A stretch of 64,000 nt of DNA from Corylus avellana. Taxonomy: Eukaryota > Streptophyta > Magnoliopsida > Fagales > Betulaceae. Positions 11,368 to 21,184 of this stretch are shown here, one piece after another. Under the pieces are notes generated by a model. That model had not been told where the DNA came from and made no database searches. It saw only the letters and a list, made by a program, of their open reading frames with translations. A program made the position numbers and the translations under genes. Positions within the stretch are counted from its first letter, which is position 1. Each line of letters starts with the position of its first letter. Location: contig NC_081548.1 of NCBI RefSeq assembly GCF_901000735.1, positions 124,001 to 188,000 of the forward strand, given 5' to 3'.

Positions 11368-14358
11368 TCATATATATATATAAAAGCCGAGTTTTGGCTC
11401 AGAGAGAGCCTAAAATTGCGACACGTGTCCTGAACTCATACTTTTTAAAAGCATAACCGGTTTTAAATTTTTTAATTTTTTAAGTGTCTTCTTAACTCTT
11501 TCTATTAACCATTTAGTCTTTCTCCAATTTTTTAATATGGTTTAATAGTTTTCCGTTTAGGTTTAGACGGTTTCATTATTCCAAGAGTTTATTTCAAAAC
11601 GTTTTCTTATATGAATTTCATTATTAAGTGACTATATTTAATGTAAGATAATTTTGGTTATTTAATTTTTAAACATTAAACAGGTCCTTTAAGTTAAAAA
11701 CCGGTCCTCTAAGGCCATTAAATTAACTAAATTAATTCATGTTAAGAATACAATGAGTTTAATATGCCTAATACGTTGAATAGAAAGAAAGAAAAAAAAA
11801 CGTCAAATTAAATCTATCATTAAATTCTCTTTGATTTCTACCTCTCTCTTTTTACATTTAAAAAGGGTGCATGCCAAAGCCTTTTAAGTCCTTGAGTCTG
11901 CTCTTGAAGGCAAAACATAGGGCAAAATTTATGGTGCTTCCTCCTTTAATAGTCACTAGCAACAACATTCAAGTAAATACTTTTGTTTTGTTTTGTTTTT
12001 TTTTTAACCACTTTGAATGTTTTATGGAGATTTTTTGTTTTGTTTGTTTGATCTACTCCAATTTTCAGACATGTTTTGGAAGTGCTTTTTTCTTCTTTTA
12101 AAAGCAAAAGAAACATAAATTTATTTCATTATCTTTATGTTTATTTCTCGATCTGAATCTACGTTTTGGTGAAAATATAAATTTGTTTCTCTTTTGTTTG
12201 TGAAAGGAGAGCATAAATTTATTTGATTATCTTTATGTTTGTTTTTTTGAGAAAGTTTATTTGTACGTGCCATGCTTTGCTTTATGTTTGTGTGGAGATT
12301 TGAATATATATGTTTATGCTTTGTTTGTGAAAATTATTGGTTAAGTTCTTCATTTGATTGTTTTATGGTTGAGTAGTTGTTCTTCAATCGAACATAACTC
12401 TTTTGGAACACTCAAAAGATTACTAAAGATATTTTGTTCACTTTGACCTCTATATTTTTTAGAATATTCAGTTTTATATGAATGTTATTTCTATTGAAAT
12501 ATAATAGGTATCACACTAATAATAATATCGAAGATTTATGCTAATTTTTTATTAACGCGTTGATAATCAAAATCAAGATTTTCTTCTTGCTATTTTTTTA
12601 AAACTTCTTTCATTTTAACATGTTTCCGATCTACGTTTGGAAGGAAATTTGAATATGTTTATGTTTTGTTTGTAAAAAATTTTTGTTGAATTGTTCATGA
12701 TTTGAATGTTTTATGAGTTTTTTTTTTTTTTTTTTTTTGGTGATTTAATCAAAATTTAAGGCAGTTTTTGGAAGTGTCTTTTTCACTATTAAGTAAAAGA
12801 TTGCCAAAATTAATTTCATTGTTATGCAGAAAGAAAAACATGAACTCTTTTGAAACACCAAAAATATAATAATTAGGTATTGAACAATATGTGCAACGAT
12901 TTATTTCATTGCGTTAAATGTTCAATGAATTGTTTTATTTTGTTTTCATCAAAACAATGATTTTGCTCACTTTGCTATGTATATTATTTGTAATGTTCAG
13001 AATTATATGAATTTTATTTCTATTGAAATATAATAGGCGTCATGCTAGGAATATCGAAGATTCATGCTAATTTTCTATTAATGTTTTGATAATCAAACTT
13101 TAGGTTTTCTTGCTGTTTTTTTATGTTAATATACTTATTTAATTTTAAACTACTCCTATGAATAGAAAGATTTTTACATGTTTTAATTTATATGGTTCGC
13201 GAAAATTTCGTGCTCTTAGTACTTAGAGCGTAACGCTTTTGTTTTGTTTAGAGTTTTTACGCTATAGATAAGTTTGTTGATGATGAATGTCAAAATGTTC
13301 AAAAAATAAAATACATATACTTCTAAACATTCGAAAAAAAAAATACTGTTTTTTTTTTAAATACAAAATAAAACAAAATATTTCACTCAACATTTAATGC
13401 AATCAGATAAAGCATTTCACATTAGGTTTATTGCTTAATTAATTACCACATATTTGGTGTTTCCAAAAAAAAAAAAAATGTTGCTATTTCTAGACAACAA
13501 TCAAATAAAGTTTTGTTTTCTTTTAAACAATACCAGAAGATTATCACTCACAAAAAAAAAAAACCATAAAATATTCAAATGAATTAAAATACAGGACACT
13601 TAATTTTATTTTAATTCATATAAATTAAAAACATGTTAAAAAAAAATTTTCCCACAGGTATAATTTAAATACAAAATAAAACCAAATATTTCTCTCAACA
13701 TTTAATACAACCAAATAAATCCTCTCACATTTAGTTCAATGCATTTTTTGTACAACAATCAAATAAAATTTGGCTTTGTTTTGCTTTTAAAAGCAGAAAA
13801 TTTTCCTTCAAAAAAAAAAGCAGAAAAATTACTTCCAAAATATGTTTAGTAAACCATGCAATCAAACAAAAAAAAAAAAAATCCCATAAAACATTCAAAT
13901 GTAAAACAACTCAACCAAAAATTTCCGCGAACAATATAACTTAAAACATGTAAAAATCTTTGTTCTTATAAGAGTAGTTTAAAATTAAATAAGTATATTA
14001 ACATAAAAAAATAGCAAGAAAACCTAAATTTTGATTATCAAAACATTAATAGAAAATTAGCATGAATCTCTGATATTGCTAGCGTGACGCCTATTATATT
14101 TCAATATAAATAAAATTCATATAATTCTGAACATTCAAAAAAATATACCGAGCAAAGTGAGCAAAATCATTGTTTTGATGAATACAAAATAAAACAATTC
14201 ATTGAACAAAATAAATATGTTTTAAAACCCCTACGTTTTAATTTTCATCACTTTTTTTTTTTTTCTTCCTATCATTTATGCATCCACTAATTATTATTAG
14301 TTTTTTCCTTCCTGTCATTTTTAAAAACGATCAGTGCATCGCACGGGTTTCAAGCTCG
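11368..14358 (+). mobile_element. Helitron-like non-autonomous element
   Basis: The 5' end starts with TC after an A ('tcatatatatatataaaag'). The 3' end has 'gtgcatcgcacggg' followed by 'tttcaagctcg' and a host T. Plant Helitrons typically start with TC, end in a short GC hairpin about 10 bases before CTRR, and insert between A and T. Here CTRR is worn to CTCG and the hairpin stem is short. The 3 kb inside is AT-rich, holds no Rep/helicase frame, and contains both direct and inverted internal repeats. It could also be a nest of smaller elements. Confidence 0.6.
12880..14215. repeat. Inverted repeat inside the Helitron-like element
   Basis: The segment at about 12880-13200 reappears reverse-complemented at about 13920-14215. 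Shared words include 'tctattgaaatataatagg', 'ttcatgctaattttctatta' and 'gattatcaaa'. A third, direct copy of part of it lies at about 12470-12600. The arms are separated by about 700 bases. Confidence 0.8.
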
Positions 14359-15401
14359 TAAATAGTAAAGTATGTGTTGTGTTAAAAAAGAAAAACGACA
14401 ACATCAAAGTCGTCGAAAATTGAAGAGAGGCAATCTGGACAGGTTGTGATGAATTAGGATTCTCTCTATTTCATTTGAACTAAATAATATCCAATTAGTT
14501 ATATTAGAGGAATATTTTTATTCTCTTAAAGAGTGAAAAGACAAAAATACCCCTCCAAAAGGATTCTGTTCAAGTTGTGATAGGAATTCTTCTCAGAAAT
14601 ACACGAGTCATTGGCCATAACTTCTATTTTGGTTTAACAATTTAACTTAATTAACTACTTATGCAACTCTAAACCGAAGTAAGAAATTCAAAGTAATTTT
14701 ATTGATCAAATTGCTAGAAATTTAAACAATAAAGAGCCATCATAAAACGCATGTCTGAACAAGTTTTAGACTGTGAATCCCGTAAAAGTTCTCTTCTATT
14801 TGTTAGAGATCGTCTTACCCCCCTATTTAGATTGATGACCGAAAGTATAAATAAATATTTAAGCCTTCAAGATCCTTTTAAATCGTTTTCTTTTTTCGGT
14901 TATTTAAGAAGAATCATGATTCTCAGGACGACAAAAAGATGCAATAATTTATTAAATGAAAAAGCTCTTTCACCACAATTAAATTACCAATTTATAATTT
15001 CACAATTTAGACATGGGTCGATCGTTCAAATGTAAAATATCATGTCTTGATCATTTGGTTCATGTATCGTAAAATAAATTGTTTCAACGCATAATGCAGA
15101 ATTTGATGGCGTAAGAATAAATTTGCAATACAAAAAAATAGCTACACAATGCCAAAATCAACTGTAACACGTACGGCAAACAAAAGTTTATCACCAAGTC
15201 CTAGTGATATCTTAACAGTACAAACAAAAGCATCACTGGAAAAGCATGACAGTTGAAACTCTTACGAGTCTCATGTTCAATTACACGTATTCGAAACAGT
15301 AGCTTCCAATCGGAGATTAAAAAAAAATACGACCAGAGTTTAATAACTGCAATAAAACCATGGCTTTTGTCGTAGACAAAAGCAATGTTGTCCTCTTCTA
15401 T
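14359..15401. other. Intergenic / 3' flank of the Aha1-like gene
   Basis: No supported gene. The 94-codon plus frame at 14751-15035 has no recognisable domain. The part next to 15402 is probably the 3' UTR of the minus-strand gene. Confidence 0.35.
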
Positions 15402-18400
15402 CTATCTATCTTTGAGTTCTTGTTCAAACTGAAGCAATTTTTCACGAATAGGCTGCAGAAATAGCTTCAAATCCTGGCAAACCCGTGACTTCTCTTGTTG
15501 CAAAAGATCCTTCTCTTCACTCAATCTAACTTCCATCTAAATAAAAAAAAAAAGGTGACTTTGTGCTTAGTATTCAGGTGAACAGGAATTTTATTGCTGA
15601 AGAAATACAAATCAAGGCAATTATGTCATAATTTCCCTACTAGGAGAACGATTAGACAATAGTGAGAACCGATGTCACAAAAAAGTTGAGTTGTTCATTG
15701 GTAAATAAGACTTCATTTCAGCTGTAGTTGGATAGTTCATGCCTAGTAAAAAAACAGAACCGCATCCTAATAGAGTATATGAAAAACCAGCTATAACCGC
15801 TTGTCAGGTTCTAAGTGCATGGTGATGAATGTTTAAACTATTTGCAAATTATGTTAAGACAACAAGCTTTAGGAGTTGATGCATAATCAGCAACAGCTAC
15901 AACATGAAAAAAATTGAGAATGTAAGTTTCTAATTTTTTTTTGATAAGTAATAAGAAAGTTTTATTAAAAAGCATAAGGCACCCAAAAAGTACATTGGAT
16001 ATATACAAGAGGAACACCTAACTAGAAAAAGAGAAGCCAGTAAGAAAATCCACATAGCTAAGTGACATAGGGGAAAGGTATGCCACAATCCACAAATACA
16101 AGGAATGCAACAAAGAGGCTAAAATTTCTAATTTAATTCAACTCTAACTTAAAAATCATAAACATGGACAACTACTATTTTAGTTGAGCAAAACTTAACC
16201 TTAAGTTATGATGGGTGGCCCAAGTCAATTATTGTTTTTCTTCCTGTGATCATTATTTATAAAAACAACTTCCTATAACACAAGAAAATTAGGTGCTCAC
16301 TTGATGCAGGAGACCTGAATAATCTTCGACTGGTCTTATGTTCAATTGTGCTTTTGTGCATTTTCAGGCACTGTACTTTAAATCTGCCTACTTAACCCAG
16401 AATTCGATATTTGAAAATGGTAAGGAACCATCATAACATAATATAAAAAGAACATTGAGAGGCAGCATAACATAACATCACCCAATTGCATTTAGGTTCA
16501 ACTGTCCTTCAGTATTGGGCACCCATTCATCACATTACAAATGTTAACGGTCCAGTAAACAAATGTATAGATCATCAGAGAACAATCCCTTATCAGTCGC
16601 TTGCCATTTTCCCTATTAGACTTCTCTGTACATTCAAATGGAAACATAAAATGTACCTGCAAGTCATCCAGCTCACCAAAAGAGAACTCCGGTATATCTA
16701 TATGGCCCTTGACCATCTTCTTCTCCTCTTTGATTGTCCACTCCCCTGATTTTGTTTACATACTAGTTCAGTGCACACAGATTAAATGGAGAAAGAGGAA
16801 ACAATTTAAGACTCTGGCTGGCAACTTACCTTTGACTTTCAATGTTAACTCATAGGTGTAGCCAACTCGTTTCTTGCTTCGTACAGTCACCAAGAATGCC
16901 TGCTCAATTAGGCAACAGCAATCCAGGAGGAATCAAAATGAGCATCATCATATAACCATAATATTCGGTGAGTTAAGTGGCCTTTTTTTTTCCCCCTCTA
17001 ATTCTTTTTTTTTGATGAATAAGGAATTTCATTCAAAAACAAACAATCCAAACTACAAAGATATTCCAATTACAAGCCTTCTCAAAAGGCCAAAAACTTA
17101 GCCACGCAGGGCTTCAAGCATCTCCAAGCAAGCCAAATGCATACAACATACAATTTGGCAAGCCAGCACTACCAAAAGAAGTCCAAAACAGGACTGTTCT
17201 ACAAAGAAACAACAAACAAAACCAAACCTGCAGAAAAACAACCACGCAGGGTCTAAAACCAAATAACAAACCAAACCCTCTGCAGAAACAGAGAACAGAG
17301 AGCACTACTCAACACCATTAGCAACACTAAAAAAAACCTCTCCAAAAAGGAGAACAGCCTTCAAGAAAAAGAGCAAGGTGGAAATAGAACAACAAGCCTG
17401 CACAGAAACTATAACAGCAAGTCAGCAGGCAGATTCCACAAAGAAGCTAAAACCAAATTCTCTCTAGTCCTTGGGAACTTTCCCTTCCCAGCAAGTCTTG
17501 ACCTCACCTCCCAAATTATCTTCTTCAAAAGCTGATCCTCAGTACTAGGCTGACCAGAATGCTTTCCCCCTCTAATTCTCTTAATGAATCAAGTGTTGTG
17601 GTCTAAGACAACTATATAGAACCATGAAATCATCTGGTTGGCGATATAGAGGGATCATTTTCAAAGTATGATACTCAAAAAGCAGGATGATTGAGAAGCT
17701 TCCTTGCATTTCAGAATAACATCATTCCCTACCTTCAACAACTACGCGAAAACCAGGGAATTAAAATGAACTCCAAGCTTTCAGCTAACATTTTCTATTG
17801 TCCAAAGACTTTGTGCATATTTGACAAACGAAAAAAAAAAAAAAAACCCCACAGTATGATGCAATCAGTCCTCACTATAACAAAATTAAACTCAAACTCA
17901 AACATGGAGATCATCGAGGCCTAAAAGTTCGTGACTGAAGTTATCCTATCATTGCATTGAGATAAAAGAATGTTGGATGAGAAACTCACATCTCCTACAC
18001 ATTTCGACACATCTGATATCTGTGCTTTGCCACCAGGGAACTCCAAGGACCCCGCCGATACAAGTAACTCCTGCAGTAACGAAATATTGGAAACACCATG
18101 GTAAAAATACTAATAGACAAAGCACAATGGCGAGGAGAAGGGGCCACCAATAAGCGTTCCAGCAAAAGTGAGAAAAATGGTAACCTTGATTCTATCAGCT
18201 GCCCACTTATTAAGGTTTTTCTCCTCCCAAGTTCCAGCCTGTGTATAATCAATTAACAAGAATCATGATCACATATATTTTATACAAATACAAAAGTAAA
18301 ATTGGAAACCTTTGGAAAAGGGGCTATGAATCTGAGAGAGAAGAGAAGGGGTACCGAATTCCAAACGGAGCCGAGGGTGGCGGGCTGAGAGTTGAGAATA

Positions 18401-18531
18401 TCGTCGGGGGTGAGCTTGCGAGGAACCGGGAGCGGTGCCGCATCCTCCCTAACGTCCCTCACCCAATAAGTGTAGGACGCTCCTCCTTCTGGTTTATCCG
18501 ACACTGCTCCGCCTCCTCCTCCACCCTCCAT
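15402..18531 (-). CDS. Hsp90 ATPase activator-like protein (Aha1 N domain)
   Basis: Six exons, complement: 18355-18531, 18185-18238, 17990-18070, 16830-16899, 16657-16745 and 15402-15536 (stop TAG). All borders are GT-AG and they join to 606 bases, 201 residues. After a Gly-rich start come SYTYWVRDV, GSVWNS|AGTWEEKNLNKWAADRIKE (spanning the exon 1/2 join), SKKRVGYTYELTLKVKGEW and IPEFSFGELDD, typical of the Aha1_N fold that binds the middle domain of Hsp90 and stimulates its ATPase. The last exon (about residues 158-201) is a charged helix. There is no C-terminal Aha1 domain, as in the short plant protein At5g58110. I chose ATG 18531; an in-frame ATG at 18579 would add 16 basic residues. Cytosolic action is inferred. 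Confidence 0.88.
15938..16122 (-). mobile_element. Short LINE/SINE 3' tail in an Aha1-like intron
   Basis: Begins with a T run and 'gataagtaataagaaag', the reverse complement of the local LINE 3' end (TTACTTATC plus poly A). The insertion is flanked by 'tttctaattt' on both sides, a target-site duplication of about 10 bases. It lies in the intron between exons 5 and 6. Confidence 0.75.
17006..17562 (-). mobile_element. 5'-truncated LINE in an Aha1-like intron, 17 bp target duplication
   Basis: A 557 bp insertion with a T run at its left edge (poly A of a minus-strand element). A perfect 17-base duplication (16989-17005 and 17563-17579, 'tttccccctctaattct') flanks it. The minus strand reads as the C-terminal tail of a LINE polymerase (EDQLLKKIIWEVRSRLAG, RENLVLASLWNLP). 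Its 3' end (TTATTCATCAAAA) differs from the TTACTTATC family, so it is a second LINE lineage. Confidence 0.9.
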
Positions 18532-19127
18532 AGGACTGCTCTGCTCTGCGGATCTCACTCTTACGCCTTTCCTCTTCAAACATCCAATTCAATGCACCAC
18601 TCTTCTATGTGCACATGACTGAACTGACTAGTCAAAATTGACGGATGATGGATCCTGCTCTCTATATGCTTGTTTGGTCTCCAGAAGCTTCGACTGGATT
18701 GGAACACACTCTCGGCCCATGTTCCAGGGACCACGTTCTGGGCCATGTATTATTTTATGTCAATGCCACCCCCCCCTTTTTTTTAAAAAATTAATGTTAG
18801 GCTTAAAAATAAATTTTACAGAAATTTTTTTTCCAAACTCTGGTTTTTCTTATTACTACTGGCCTATTACAGTAATCATTCCCAAAGAATGCTACCCGTT
18901 CAGAATGAATTTGCAATTATGGATTTGACCCCGTTAATAAACTACAATTTTCTTATTACTACTGCAGTTCTAGTTTTTTTTTTTTTTTTTTTTTAATGGA
19001 AAACTTAAAATTAAATATAACCCCGTTAATAAACTACAGTTTACTTCTTGTAGTTTTTTTTTTTTTTTTTAGGGCAAGTTGGAATGCATATGAACGTGAT
19101 CACTCTTTTTAAGGAAGAGTGAAAGGA
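18532..19127. promoter_or_regulatory. 5' flank of the Aha1-like gene
   Basis: The upstream region of the minus-strand gene. It contains long T runs (about 18971-18994 and 19054-19071) and repeated 'gttaataaactaca' words at 18934 and 19025 that bound the 290-base segment absent from the second copy. No TATA box can be assigned with confidence. Confidence 0.4.
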
Positions 19128-19227
19128 NNNNNNNNNNNNNNNNNNNNNNNNNNNNNNNNNNNNNNNNNNNNNNNNNNNNNNNNNNNNNNNNNNNNNNNNN
19201 NNNNNNNNNNNNNNNNNNNNNNNNNNN
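19128..19227. other. Assembly gap (100 N)
   Basis: Exactly 100 N, a conventional placeholder of unknown true length, between the two overlapping contig ends. Confidence 0.99.
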
Positions 19228-19761
19228 CACATTTCGACACATCTGATATCTGTGCTTTGCCACCAGGGAACTCCAAGGACCCCGCCGATACAAGTAACTC
19301 CTGCAGTAACGAAATATTGGAAACACCATGGTAAAAATACTAATAGACAAAGCACAATGGCGAGGAGAAGGGGCCACCAATAAGCGTTCCAGCAAAAGTG
19401 AGAAAAATGGTAACCTTGATTCTATCAGCTGCCCACTTATTAAGGTTTTTCTCCTCCCAAGTTCCAGCCTGTGTATAATCAATTAACAAGAATCATGATC
19501 ACATATATTTTATACAAATACAAAAGTAAAATTGGAAACCTTTGGAAAAGGGGTTATGAATCTGAGAGAGAAGAGAAGGGGTACCGAATTCCAAACGGAG
19601 CCGAGGGTGGCGGGCTGAGAGTTGAGAATATCGTCGGGGGTGAGCTTGCGAGGAACCGGGAGCGGTGCCGCATCCTCCCTAACGTCCCTCACCCAATAAG
19701 TGTAGGACGCTCCTCCTTCTGGTTTATCCGACACTGCTCCGCCTCCTCCTCCACCCTCCAT
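19228..19761 (-). pseudogene. Second, truncated copy of the Aha1-like gene 5' end (probable artefact)
   Basis: Contains exon 1 (19585-19761), exon 2 (19415-19468) and all but the last 8 bases of exon 3 (19228-19300), then stops at the gap. The coding bases equal those of the first copy; the single difference (19554) is in intron 1. It is most likely the other haplotype at a contig end rather than a real second gene. If it is real, it is a broken duplicate. Confidence 0.75.
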
Positions 19762-20118
19762 AGGACTGCTCTGCTCTGCGGATCTCACTCTTACGCCTTT
19801 CCTCTTCAAACATCCAATTCAATGCACCACTCTTCTATGTGCACATGACTGAACTGACTAGTCAAAATTGACGGATGATGGATCCTGCTCTCTATATGCT
19901 TGTTTGGTCTCCAGAAGCTTCGACTGGATTGGAACACACTCTCGGCCCATGTTCCAGGGACCACGTTAATAAACTACAGTTTACTTGTTGTAGTTTTTTT
20001 TTTTTTTTTTAGGGCAAGTTGGAACGAATATGAACGTGATCACTCTTTTTAAGGAAGAGTGAAAGGATAATTACACATACTTAATTATCGATAGCATTTA
20101 AGTTACTTCTACTACAAG

Positions 20119-20429
20119 TAGGCCTAGGCGTCGGTCGGTAATATTAGCGTCGGTAAGAAAATTTTTGTTTCGCCAAAATGTCAGTAAAGTCAAAAATTTC
20201 ACCTGACTTATTCTGCCAAATTTTTTTCCCGACACCAAATAGTGGTCGGTAAAGTCGATTCGGTTAAAGAATTTTATTTCGCCTACCCAACCGTATCTGT
20301 CCCAAAAACAAAAAAAAAACAAAATTTGTTCAGCCTACCACCCATTAATTAGGCGGTGTTGGTAGAAGTCGGTCAGCTATCGGTGGTAGTCGGTCGAAAG
20401 TTGGTAGGCGGTAAATTTGCCTAGGCCTA
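20119..20429. mobile_element. hAT-type MITE
   Basis: 311 bp with inverted ends TAGGCCTAGGC / GCCTAGGCCTA. It is flanked by 8-base copies 'actacaag' and 'actgcaag' (7 of 8 alike), the duplication length made by hAT transposases. The inside is rich in 'cggtcggtaa' words and has no coding frame. Confidence 0.75.
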
Positions 20430-20551
20430 ACTGCAAGAATGGTACTTCAATTGCAATAAATTTCGATCAAATCCCTTATCATTCCCATCAAAACAAACAG
20501 TCCCAATTACCTTGGTTTCTCCAGCTTTGATTCATTAGTTATTTTAGTTTC

Positions 20552-20559
20552 TATATAAA
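20552..20559 (+). promoter_or_regulatory. TATA box of the small-peptide candidate
   Basis: TATATAAA about 78 bases before the ATG at 20630. This predicts transcription from about 20582-20592 and a 5' UTR of about 40-50 bases, which is normal for plant class II promoters. Confidence 0.5.
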
Positions 20560-20629
20560 ATGCACCTCTGCACAATATAAATCATGATCATTCCATTTTG
20601 TCTCACACAAAGAAGCAAATGTGAATCAG

Positions 20630-20749
20630 ATGGCGCAAGCCAAAGGAACCAAATTCTACGGGAGATCATGTAATAACAAGCAAAATCTCAGCTTTCCATC
20701 GTCAAACTATGAGACGGACGGATTCTCGTACTCGAGGAAGGACTGCTAA
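20630..20749 (+). CDS. Candidate small peptide gene, 39 residues, unknown function
   Basis: An intact ATG-to-TAA frame that begins MAQAKGTKFYGRSC and ends FSYSRKDC. Composition is hydrophilic, with Ser, Asn, Lys, Arg and Tyr and two Cys, one at the C-terminus. There is no signal peptide. A good TATA box (20552-20559) stands at the right distance and the ATG context (CAGATGG) is favourable. It lies on the opposite strand to both neighbours, between the Aha1-like 5' end and the 3' end of the 955-residue membrane protein. I do not recognise the family, and short frames arise by chance; the support is the promoter layout and protein-like codons. Confidence 0.45.
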   Translation: MAQAKGTKFYGRSCNNKQNLSFPSSNYETDGFSYSRKDC

Positions 20750-21184
20750 AAGTATAGGCACCGTAGCTATACTAACTTCCAAACTGAAAAACATGCTTTC
20801 AAATCAACTATCAATGAGAAACGGGTTAGCATAATTCAAGACTTCCAAAAACCTGCATTCAAAATTTTGCATTATATTCCTAATTTCCCTCTGACCAACC
20901 ATCATTCGAATACAGTTTTCGCTTTTCTTATGAATAAGTACACATGCACCAGTGGATCTTGAAATATGGCTCATTCCCATCATTTGAATACACAGTTTTG
21001 CTGCCTCAAACTGTGAACCTTTATAATAGGGAGGAAAAAGAAAAGTTTCTGATTTTAGCAGGGGAAAAAATTGCAAAACCCTTCCCCTCAAGGACCAATC
21101 AAGAAAGCCTCAACTGATCAACACCAGAGGCATCATGTTGAACGCTAGCCCAATGCTCTGCAACCATGACCTCTCCTTGAAGTC

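Larger units (their letters stand above)
17998..20066. repeat. Long direct duplication across the scaffold gap
   Basis: 17998-18737 and 19228-19967 are identical except one base (C at 18324, T at 19554). After that the right copy lacks about 290 bases. The homology then resumes: about 19025-19127 matches about 19965-20066. The left copy ends exactly at the gap and the right copy starts exactly after it, as expected for two overlapping contigs, probably two alleles, that were not merged. Confidence 0.9.

Noticed and set aside
14751..15035. 94-codon plus-strand frame between the Helitron-like element and the Aha1-like gene
   Set aside because: No recognisable motif and no promoter; AT-rich chance frame.
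19228..19761. Second Aha1-like gene as a true paralogue
   Set aside because: Near-perfect identity and exact ending at the 100 N gap favour an assembly overlap.
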